From: Pseudomonadota bacterium
GTDB lineage: Bacteria; Pseudomonadota; Alphaproteobacteria; Rhizobiales; Hyphomicrobiaceae
DNA length: 5,008 bases
Direction: 5' to 3'
Assembly (NCBI GenBank): GCA_021813195.1
Contig: JAKALI010000384.1
Location: 1 to 5,008 of the forward strand
How positions within the stretch are numbered: position 1 is the first letter of the stretch; each line of letters begins with the position of its first letter. Below, piece after piece: positions 1-5,008 of this stretch. The notes below the pieces were generated by a model that searched no databases, was not told the origin of the DNA, and worked only from the letters and a program-made list of their open reading frames with translations. A program made the position numbers and the translations under genes.

Positions 1-309
1 GTAGGCGATCTGGGCCGAGAGGTAGGCACCGCGCTGGCGGCGCGGCTGCACCGCGGGCGCGATGCGGCCGAGGTCGGCGATGGCCAGGGTGAGCGGCAGG
101 CGCTTGCTCGGCGCCCAGGCGATGAACACGTCGGCCCAGTCGTCCTCCTTCAGCGCTCCAGCGCCCAGCACGCTCTGGTTCAGGTGATCGGGTTTGGCGC
201 GGTATTCAAAGCCGAGCGCCATAAGGATCACGGCCAGCGCGATCATCAAGGCGAGACCGCCGAGCTGGTAGGCAGTACCCGCTCCAACGTCTCCGGTACG
301 CTCAAACAT
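1..309 (-). CDS. Unrecognised membrane-anchored protein, N-terminal 103 residues (runs off the left edge)
   Basis: The frame is open from ATG 309..307 to the window edge, and no stop is seen. The start is preceded by GAGGG (317-321) with a 7-nt spacer, so it is well supported. Residues 14-36 form one hydrophobic segment (starting YQLGGLALMIALAV), likely a transmembrane helix or uncleaved signal anchor. A polar stretch follows with KEDDWADVF near residue 54 and a basic patch QPRRQRG near 88-94. There are no cysteines in the visible part. The gene starts 32 nt after the yqaA-like stop, so the two are probably co-transcribed. In alphaproteobacteria yqaA is often followed by dsbB, but the first DsbB CxxC motif, expected just after helix 1, is absent, so I do not assign that function. 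The frame is supported by GC-rich third codon positions, which become markedly more extreme from about residue 45 onward. Function is unknown. Confidence 0.7.
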   Translation of the reverse strand, partial: MFERTGDVGAGTAYQLGGLALMIALAVILMALGFEYRAKPDHLNQSVLGAGALKEDDWADVFIAWAPSKRLPLTLAIADLGRIAPAVQPRRQRGAYLSAQIAY

Positions 310-341
310 TCGCCAACCCTCGTTCTTTGGCTGTTCGGCTG

Positions 342-923
342 TCAGACCAGATACTTGATCGCGACAAACCCACCGACCAGCAGTACAAAAAATACGACCG
401 TCAGCAGACCGAAGTGCCGCTCGATGAACGTGCGGATCGGTGGACCAAAATAGTAGAGCAGGCCCGCAACGGTGAAGAAGCGCATGCCGCGCGCAGCGAT
501 ACTGGCCACGATGAAGATCAGCGGCGACAACGCGGTCGTACCACTGGCAATTGTGATCACTTTATAGGGAAACGGCGTCAATCCGGCAAAAAAGACGATC
601 CAGGCACCATAGTCATTGTATTGATTGGCGAACTGCTGGAACTTGTCCGCGTAGCCATAAAAATCGAGCAAGGGCCGGCCAACCGTCTCGTATAGGAAAA
701 AGCCGATCAGGTAGCCCGCCACGCCGCCCAGGACCGAGCCCACCGTCGCGATGAACGCGAACCACCATGCCTTCGCCCGGTCGGCGAGGCACATCGGTAT
801 CAGCATCACGTCGGGAGGGATGGGAAAGATCGAGCTTTCAATGAACGAGACGCCGAACAAGGCGTGCGGTGCGCGATCACTCGCAGCCTTGATCATGATC
901 CAGTTGTAAAGGCGCCTCATCAT
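342..923 (-). CDS. yqaA: YqaA-type DedA/SNARE-associated family membrane protein (193 aa)
   Basis: Integral inner-membrane protein of the DedA superfamily, YqaA branch. DedA proteins support membrane homeostasis, and some members move lipid carriers across the bilayer; the YqaA branch has no firmly established substrate. Numbering from the chosen start: the N-terminus MMRRLYNW is typical of the branch. The re-entrant motif FIESSIFPIPPDV lies at 28-40. A Gly-rich helix GGVAGYLIG lies at 66-74, and the second re-entrant motif FAGLTPFPYKVITIASG at 112-128. An Arg-containing segment ARGMRFFTVAG lies at 144-154, and a last hydrophobic helix at about 172-190. The length matches the family's usual ~190-200 aa. 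The frame is open further upstream to a GTG at 998, but those 25 residues are polar and not family-like. ATG 923 has AAGGA at 934-938 (spacer 10). A second ATG follows immediately at 920 and is possible. It lies 76 nt after the MeaB stop. Confidence 0.9.
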   Translation of the reverse strand: MMRRLYNWIMIKAASDRAPHALFGVSFIESSIFPIPPDVMLIPMCLADRAKAWWFAFIATVGSVLGGVAGYLIGFFLYETVGRPLLDFYGYADKFQQFANQYNDYGAWIVFFAGLTPFPYKVITIASGTTALSPLIFIVASIAARGMRFFTVAGLLYYFGPPIRTFIERHFGLLTVVFFVLLVGGFVAIKYLV

Positions 924-999
924 CGTTGAGTGGTCCTTGTCAGCTTCGCAGCCAACCTCCGTGTCCGGACGTCGGCCGTGTTCGGTTGATTGCGGCACC

Positions 1000-1953
1000 T
1001 CAGCTTTTCAGCAATTGGGTTGCGGCGGCGTCGGGCGTGACGTCGCCACACAGCACCGCATCGGCCAGCAGATCGAGTTGACCGTCAGCCCCTTTGCGGA
1101 TGCGCGCCGAAACCAGATCGGCGGCCGCCCGCGCGATGAGGTAACGTGCTCGACGGCGGCGGCGCTCGACGGGGCCGGCGGCTTTTAATGACGTGCCGAT
1201 ATCGTCGATCGTTGCCAAGAGCCGATCGACACCCTCGCCGGAGGTCGCCGTTGTCTTGAGGATAGGGACTTTGCCGCTCATCGTCGCGCGGATCGAGACG
1301 GCACCCATCAGCTGTTGGAGCGTTTGCTCGGCACCCGGCCGATCACCCTTGTTGACGACAAGAATGTCGGCAATTTCTAGAAGACCCGACTTCATCGCCT
1401 GGATGTCGTCGCCCAGCCCTGGCGCAGATATCACGATGCGCACATCGGCCACTTCGGCGACATCGATCTCGTTTTGGCCAGTGCCGACCGTCTCAAGCAG
1501 GATCAAATCGAAACGTGCGGCATCAAATATGTCGATGATTCGCACGGCCGCCGGCGATAAACCACCCAGATAGCCGCGCGAGGCGAGCGATCGCACAAAT
1601 ACGCCGTCATCATCCAGCGCCGCGGTCATACGGATGCGATCACCAAGAATCGCGCCGCCCGACACCGGGCTTGAGGGGTCGACGGCGATCACGGCCACCG
1701 TGCGACCGGCGGCGCGGACATGCTGGATGACGGAATTGACGAGCGTCGATTTGCCGGCACCGGGCGGGCCTGTGAAACCGACGACAAGTGCATGACCAAG
1801 GTCGGGTTGCAGGGCTTTCAGGAGTTGGGGGGCGATCGCTGAGAGGCGCTCAAGCTCGGTCAGGCCACGCGAGATGGCGCGGCGCTCACGCGCGCGAATA
1901 CGGGCAACAAGGTCGGGGATCAGGTCGGGTGTAGCCCAGGCGTCCGCTGTCAT
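1000..1953 (-). CDS. meaB: MeaB/ArgK-family G3E P-loop GTPase (methylmalonyl-CoA mutase-associated)
   Basis: Cytoplasmic GTPase of the MeaB/ArgK/MMAA family. Characterised members protect and reload adenosylcobalamin-dependent acyl-CoA mutases by gating cofactor transfer. Numbering from ATG 1953 (317 aa, the usual family length): an Arg-rich N-terminal helix (VARIRARERRAISRGLTELE) at about 16-35; Walker A GPPGAGKST at 62-70; the family signature DPSSPVSGGAILGDRIRM at 92-109; the Walker B/switch region LLETVGTGQNEIDV at 152-165; the guanine-specificity motif NKGD at 201-204; and a helical C-terminal dimerisation region. The reading frame extends 29 codons further to a GTG at 2040 that has GAGGG 11 nt upstream (2052-2056). 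I prefer ATG 1953 because family homology begins just after it, although its own Shine-Dalgarno is weak. GTG 2040 remains a real alternative. No mutase or other B12 gene is in the window. The family is certain; the partner enzyme is not. Confidence 0.93.
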   Translation of the reverse strand: MTADAWATPDLIPDLVARIRARERRAISRGLTELERLSAIAPQLLKALQPDLGHALVVGFTGPPGAGKSTLVNSVIQHVRAAGRTVAVIAVDPSSPVSGGAILGDRIRMTAALDDDGVFVRSLASRGYLGGLSPAAVRIIDIFDAARFDLILLETVGTGQNEIDVAEVADVRIVISAPGLGDDIQAMKSGLLEIADILVVNKGDRPGAEQTLQQLMGAVSIRATMSGKVPILKTTATSGEGVDRLLATIDDIGTSLKAAGPVERRRRRARYLIARAAADLVSARIRKGADGQLDLLADAVLCGDVTPDAAATQLLKS

Positions 1954-2032
1954 GCCGGCGCTGATAGAGGCATCGAGGCTGCGCTGCAAGCCGCTTGGTT
2001 CGATTGAAATGACAAGGTGGGGACATCCCATC

Positions 2033-2052
2033 GTCCGCACCCTGTCGCGGAC
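2033..2052 (-). other. Perfect 6-bp inverted repeat just after the DUF6600-type stop codon
   Basis: GTCCGC (2033-2038) pairs perfectly with GCGGAC (2047-2052) across an 8-nt loop. On the minus strand the hairpin lies 6 nt past the TAG stop (2061..2059) of the upstream gene. It covers the alternative GTG start (2040..2038) of the MeaB gene. There is no following T tract, so it is not a canonical intrinsic terminator. It may be an mRNA 3'-end hairpin, a structure limiting initiation at the GTG, or chance in GC-rich DNA. Confidence 0.35.
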
Positions 2053-2058
2053 CCTCGT

Positions 2059-3687
2059 CTAGATGCCGATCGACGCCCCCCGTCCCTCCTTCGGCCGTTC
2101 GATTGACCGATGCTCCGGCGAGTGTTGGCGCTGAGGTGCGTCCGCAGGTGCGGTCGATTGTTCCCGCGGGGGCTCCGGTGGAAGGGCATCTGGCTTCATG
2201 GCAGGTTTCCATGCGGGCCCTTCGCTTCGACCGCCCGAGGATTTGGGGATCACAGGAGCCGTTGTCATGTCGCGGTTGCGTAGAGGAGGGGGAGTCGTGC
2301 CTCTTGGATCGTCTCCGCGCGTCACGGACCGGCGCGCATCCGGTTTCGATCGTTCGCGCGGTAAGCCGTCCTCCTCCAATGTCTGGTCCGCGGTGCCACG
2401 CTGCGGGCTGGACTTCATGGCGCGTTCGGGCTTCGGCGGCTCGAACGTGTGCTCGCGCTTGGCTGGCTTATCGGGCCGCTGATCCGGGCGAATTTTTCGC
2501 ATCTTGCGGTTGTCACGCGTGCCTCGATCGAAATCGCCGTGTTGGCGATCGACGTCGACCCATTTGGCCATACGCCTCGGCGTCGCGGCCTCTGATGGCG
2601 AGCCGACCGGGCGATTCTGGACCCCCTCGGGCGCCCGTTCAGCAAGAGGTGCGTTGGCTGCCGATGGAACCTGCCGCCCCTTGCGACGGGCTTCGACGAC
2701 ACGCCGCGACATGTCGGGTTGAAAAATGCGAACGGTTCGGTGATCGGCGGCGAGCGCTCCGCCAGATGGTCGCGCTGTGACGCGCGCCGTTGTGAGCCGC
2801 GGCACGGGCTGCCGGGTTGCGCGCTCGACCTGAGCAACGGAAATGCCGCGGTTGATGATCCGGCGATCCTTCAGCGCATAGTGCGTTGCTGGGCGCGAGC
2901 TTTGGACGATCATGGGCACGCGGTCATGCGGCGCTGCATGACGCCAGACGGCAGGACGCGTCATGTAAACGGGTTCGACGAACGTCCATGAGATGGCGAA
3001 ACTTGGACTTGCATAGAGTGTTTCGTGATAGGCGATCGTTGCCCGGCGGTGATCCCAATAGGCATCCGGCGGAAGCGGTGCCCAGCCAATGTAGTCCGAA
3101 CTCGATCGCCACGCGACCCACGCGGGCGCCCAGCGGGTTGCCGGCACCCAAACCCAGCCATAGCGTGGCTCATAGAACCAGCGGCCGTAGTGATAGGTCG
3201 CCCAGCCGAATGGCTCCTCGGAAACCCAGTACCACCCGTAGTCGTCGGTGAACACCCAATGACCACGCGTGTAGGGGCGCCAGTCGCGCTCGATGCGATG
3301 AGGCGTCCAGACGTAGCCATAGCGCGGATGTTCAAACCAGCGACCGTCCGCCTCGAGTTCCTCATAGAAAAACGACACGTCGGCCAAGTCGTCATCCTTA
3401 TACCCGCGGCGGGCATCGCGCGGGTCGCCGCCGGCTTCGCCATCATCCTCGTCGTCCTCGTCTTCTTCTTCTTCGTCGATCCATCGCTGGTAGGGATCGG
3501 GATTGTGCATGCGACGACCTTGTCGGATGGACAACTGGCGAATGTCCTCCTCTGTAAGGTCTTCGTCGGGCTCCAGGTATTCCCGGTACACGGTTTGGGC
3601 GTTGAGCGGCATGCTCGCAGCGATCAGTCCGAGCAGCACGAGCCCTAGCGTGACCACGGCAGAGCGGATGGGCATGGGTCGGTTCAT
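2059..3687 (-). CDS. Exported DUF6600-type Trp/Tyr/Gly-rich protein with long charged Pro-rich tail (542 aa)
   Basis: Residues 1-30 form a signal peptide: positive MNRPMPIRS, hydrophobic core, then SMPLNA before Q31, an Ala-x-Ala-like cleavage site. Residues 71-84 are almost purely Asp/Glu. Residues 105-207 form the recognisable domain, dense in Trp, Tyr and Gly, with three related units at about 115-129 (GRWFEHPRYGYVWTP), 142-156 (GHWVFTDDYGWYWVS) and 168-182 (GRWFYEPRYGWVWVP). It ends in SDYIGWAPLPP (197-207). This pattern matches DUF6600-type proteins, known from many proteobacteria without a defined biochemical function. Residues 208-290 continue as a less repetitive domain. Residues ~290-542 are disordered-looking, rich in Arg, Lys, Pro and Glu. 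No catalytic motif or lipobox is seen. ATG 3687 has GGAGG at 3697-3701 (spacer 9), so the start is strong. Location is probably periplasmic or envelope-associated. The family call is good; the role is unknown. Confidence 0.85.
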   Translation of the reverse strand: MNRPMPIRSAVVTLGLVLLGLIAASMPLNAQTVYREYLEPDEDLTEEDIRQLSIRQGRRMHNPDPYQRWIDEEEEDEDDEDDGEAGGDPRDARRGYKDDDLADVSFFYEELEADGRWFEHPRYGYVWTPHRIERDWRPYTRGHWVFTDDYGWYWVSEEPFGWATYHYGRWFYEPRYGWVWVPATRWAPAWVAWRSSSDYIGWAPLPPDAYWDHRRATIAYHETLYASPSFAISWTFVEPVYMTRPAVWRHAAPHDRVPMIVQSSRPATHYALKDRRIINRGISVAQVERATRQPVPRLTTARVTARPSGGALAADHRTVRIFQPDMSRRVVEARRKGRQVPSAANAPLAERAPEGVQNRPVGSPSEAATPRRMAKWVDVDRQHGDFDRGTRDNRKMRKIRPDQRPDKPAKREHTFEPPKPERAMKSSPQRGTADQTLEEDGLPRERSKPDARRSVTRGDDPRGTTPPPLRNRDMTTAPVIPKSSGGRSEGPAWKPAMKPDALPPEPPREQSTAPADAPQRQHSPEHRSIERPKEGRGASIGI

Positions 3688-3718
3688 GGTATCGCGCCTC
3701 CGTTCGAGCGCGGACTTT

Positions 3719-3745
3719 CCGGTATTCAGGTGGCCGCACCGGTAT
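3719..3745. repeat. Two CCGGTAT direct repeats spaced 20 bp apart
   Basis: Identical heptamers CCGGTAT occur at 3719-3725 and 3739-3745, start to start 20 bp, about two helical turns. They sit 32-60 bp upstream of the ATG of the secreted-protein gene, where a transcription factor could bind. Two 7-mers in a short GC-rich region could also recur by chance. Confidence 0.3.
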
Positions 3746-3771
3746 CACCGCACCGACGCGAAATTGCGCCG

Positions 3772-3789
3772 ATGTTGAAGCGTCAACAT
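3772..3789. repeat. Perfect 7-bp inverted repeat, possible operator
   Basis: ATGTTGA (3772-3778) and TCAACAT (3783-3789) are exact reverse complements separated by AGCG. The arms are AT-rich against a GC-rich background, which makes chance somewhat less likely. The dyad overlaps the TTGACG hexamer on the minus strand and lies 85-102 bp upstream of the secreted-protein ATG, a layout expected of a repressor or activator site. It lacks a T tract on either side, so it does not look like a terminator. Confidence 0.4.
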
Positions 3790-3854
3790 GCCAGAATTGC
3801 GTCCAGTTGCTGAACCCCGCATGAACGACCCGAACATTGCGGGCGCAGACGCCG

Positions 3855-5008
3855 TCAATACCAGACGCCGGGCCAGCGATAGCGCGGCCGCAGCGCCGCC
3901 GGCCCCACACCGACGAGGGACAGCATCGGCCGTTCGACAATCACCAAGGGCTCAGTTTTCGGCCGCCACGATGGCGAGAGCAGTCGTTCCATTCGCTCAG
4001 CAGGAAGGGGGTGGGTGCGCAACAGCGAAGGTTCAGGGACGCGGCGGCGTGCCAGCGGGGGAATGAGATCTTCCCAGAAGTGCCCCGTGCTTGCCTCCAT
4101 GCGATCGACGGCTGAGGCTATGCCATTGGGATCTCCGGTTATCTCCACGGCAATTCGATCGGCCTCGAACTCCCGACGCCGTGACAGGCTAAGCTGGATA
4201 GAGCTCGAGATCAGCGGCGCCAAGTAGAGAATGAGAATGCCGAGCCAAGGCAGGGGTTCACGGCCCATGGCGTAAAACATCGCATTGGCGCCAGCCAGAG
4301 CCACGGCCACGAGTGAAATCGCTTGGGCGATTCGCGTCATCCCATCCGCGTGGGCGAACAGGGCGAGATCACCCTTGCGGATATGGGCCATCTCATGGGC
4401 AAGGACGCCAGCGATCTGGCGCAGCGACAACCGTCTCAACAGTCCTTCCGAAACGGCGATACGGGGTGCTGTGTCCGGCATCGTCGAGAAGGCCATCAAT
4501 GTTAGGCTCGGCACGATATAAAGGTCGGGTCGGCGGTCGAGCCCAGCTCTCCAGGCGAGAACGTCAACGAGACTGGAAAGCTGGCCGTCGTCGGGTGGCA
4601 TCAATCGGGCGCCGTAGCGACTGATCGTGGCCCGTGAGGACAATCGCGGTGCCAGCAAGACGAGCGCCGCGATTGCAGCCACCGCAGTGGCGAAACCCGC
4701 CATGCCTGCAAAACTATATCCGCTGGCCGCAAGGACGATGGCAAGTCCCCCATAGAGTGCCAGCAGCTCCGTCGGAAAGCGCAGAGGTGACAACTGTCGA
4801 CGACGAGGCTGAGATGGAGATCGAACGATCTGCAGCATGCGCGACTCCCGTGGCGATGCGAGACCGCGCACGCACGACGGCGCGATGGCGGAACCGCTCG
4901 TGAGCGTTACAAACTCTGATTCTTCGATGATTTCCTTTTCGAGGAGGATCGAAGAGATCTGGTCGAGCATCGGACGCTTCTCGGTCAGAAGCGCGACTAC
5001 TCTCTTGT
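3855..5008 (-). CDS. HtpX-like M48 membrane zinc metalloprotease, in frame with an upstream FtsH-like C-terminus (5' end outside window)
   Basis: The frame is open from the window edge to the TGA at 3857..3855. Numbering from the first in-window ATG (4970): residues 1-23 are FtsH-like (see separate entry), followed by a linker to about 44, then the M48 protein. Two hydrophobic segments lie at about 66-84 and 86-107. The zinc motif HEMAH lies at 192-196 (ligands His192 and His196, catalytic Glu193). Two more hydrophobic stretches lie at about 213-235 and 239-261. The third-ligand motif REFEAD has Glu267 and Asp271 in the ExxxD pattern. THPLPAERMERL lies at 320-331, as in HtpX relatives, and the tail ends RYRWPGVWY. 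HtpX-type enzymes cleave damaged or misfolded inner-membrane proteins on the cytoplasmic side and work alongside FtsH. A free protease of 327 aa could start at ATG 4838, which has GGGAG 6 nt upstream; 327 aa is close to usual HtpX length. No stop separates the two parts, so fusion, internal initiation or both are possible. Confidence 0.85.
   Translation of the reverse strand, partial: KRVVALLTEKRPMLDQISSILLEKEIIEESEFVTLTSGSAIAPSCVRGLASPRESRMLQIVRSPSQPRRRQLSPLRFPTELLALYGGLAIVLAASGYSFAGMAGFATAVAAIAALVLLAPRLSSRATISRYGARLMPPDDGQLSSLVDVLAWRAGLDRRPDLYIVPSLTLMAFSTMPDTAPRIAVSEGLLRRLSLRQIAGVLAHEMAHIRKGDLALFAHADGMTRIAQAISLVAVALAGANAMFYAMGREPLPWLGILILYLAPLISSSIQLSLSRRREFEADRIAVEITGDPNGIASAVDRMEASTGHFWEDLIPPLARRRVPEPSLLRTHPLPAERMERLLSPSWRPKTEPLVIVERPMLSLVGVGPAALRPRYRWPGVWY
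4836..4849 (-). promoter_or_regulatory. Internal Shine-Dalgarno and ATG candidate for a free M48 protease
   Basis: On the minus strand GGGAG (4849..4845) is followed by a 6-nt spacer and ATG (4838..4836), a near-ideal arrangement. The codons that follow (MLQIVRSPS) start a polar, basic N-terminus leading into the first membrane helix about 20 residues later, as expected for an HtpX-like protein. By contrast, ATG 4970 lies inside the FtsH-like tail and has only a weak GAGAAG upstream. The site therefore either marks the true start of a separate M48 gene or a second start within a fused gene. Confidence 0.5.
4839..5008 (-). other. C-terminal fragment resembling FtsH/M41 AAA+ protease, plus linker
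   Basis: Translation from the right edge gives KRVVALLTEKRPMLDQISS followed by ILLEKEIIEESEFVTL. This matches the final helices of FtsH-family proteins: an ALL-x-x-x-R-x-x-L-x-x-I helix, then the hallmark LLEKE/LLEYE with an acidic-hydrophobic ending. FtsH is a membrane-bound AAA+ zinc protease that degrades misfolded membrane and regulatory proteins. Only this tail is visible; the ATPase and HExxH domains would lie beyond position 5008. It is followed by a linker of about 21 residues (from TSGSAIAPS) that leads without a stop into the M48 protein. The assignment rests on about 35 residues of pattern recognition, so it is probable and not proven. Confidence 0.6.

Larger units (their letters stand above)
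3688..3854 (-). promoter_or_regulatory. Intergenic upstream region of the DUF6600-type gene
   Basis: This 167-nt gap lies between the M48 protease stop and the ATG of the secreted protein, and is the longest non-coding stretch in the window. It is the most likely place for a promoter. A TTGACG hexamer on the minus strand (3786..3781) resembles a -35 box, but no convincing -10 follows at 16-18 nt. The region also holds a 7-bp inverted repeat (3772-3789) and two direct CCGGTAT copies. No intrinsic terminator with a T tract is visible. The promoter assignment is inference. Confidence 0.4.

Noticed and set aside
1..309. Calling the left-edge gene dsbB because dsbB often follows yqaA
   Set aside because: No cysteine occurs in the 103 visible residues, whereas DsbB carries a CxxC soon after its first helix.
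924..998. N-terminal extension of the YqaA-type protein to a GTG at 998
   Set aside because: The 25 extra residues are polar and not family-like, and ATG 923 has its own AAGGA and matches the usual start of the family.
924..999. Terminator between meaB and the yqaA-like gene
   Set aside because: Only short palindromes such as GTCCGGAC are present; there is no stable stem followed by a T tract on the minus strand.
2103..3648. Long plus-strand open frames (2103-2780, 2719-2991, 3025-3648) opposite the secreted-protein gene
   Set aside because: They are antisense shadows of a GC-rich gene; their translations are Arg/Ser/Pro-rich with no domain, while the minus-strand frame has a signal peptide, Shine-Dalgarno and a recognisable repeat domain.
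3700..3800. EcfG-type general stress promoter (GGAAC, 16-17 nt, CGTT) upstream of the secreted-protein gene
   Set aside because: GGAAAG occurs but no matching CGTT at the required spacing, so the pattern is not met.
3443..3940. Minus-strand frame of 165 aa spanning the intergenic region and the 5' part of the secreted-protein gene
   Set aside because: It overlaps the well-supported frame, has Arg/His-rich low-quality composition and no recognisable motif.
1..5008. tRNA, rRNA, CRISPR array, insertion sequence or attachment site
   Set aside because: No cloverleaf-like sequence, regular repeat array, transposase motif or terminal inverted repeats were found on either strand.

Overview
The window is about 63% GC and encodes a single co-directional block of genes, all on the minus strand (transcription runs from high to low coordinates). 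The gene families, the strong GC bias at third codon positions and the lack of mobile-element signatures point to the chromosome of a free-living proteobacterium, most likely an alphaproteobacterium (Rhodospirillales/Hyphomicrobiales-like). That assignment is inference from gene content, not from a marker gene.

In transcription order: (1) a reading frame that enters from beyond position 5008 and ends at 3855. Its first ~35 in-window residues look like the extreme C-terminus of an FtsH-type (M41) ATP-dependent protease. After a short linker it continues, with no stop codon, into a complete HtpX-like M48 membrane metalloprotease. (2) A 167-nt intergenic region with a perfect 7-bp inverted repeat and a spaced direct repeat, upstream of (3) a secreted, Trp/Tyr/Gly-rich DUF6600-type protein (542 aa) with an acidic stretch and a very long charged, Pro-rich tail. 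(4) A MeaB/ArgK-family G3E GTPase, the chaperone of B12-dependent acyl-CoA mutases. (5) A YqaA-type DedA-family membrane protein. (6) The start of an unrecognised membrane-anchored protein that runs off the left edge.

Genes 3 to 6 have only short gaps (about 105, 76 and 32 nt), so they could be read as one or two transcripts, but their functions do not form an obvious pathway. The FtsH/M48 unit and YqaA both concern membrane-protein or envelope maintenance, and the DUF6600 protein is exported. MeaB is metabolic and has no mutase beside it in the window.

The most interesting observation is the in-frame continuity between the FtsH-like C-terminus and the M48 protease, together with a well-placed internal ribosome binding site and ATG at 4838. 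This suggests a protease-protease fusion that may also yield a free M48 protease. No RNA genes, CRISPR arrays, insertion sequences or plus-strand genes are supported.
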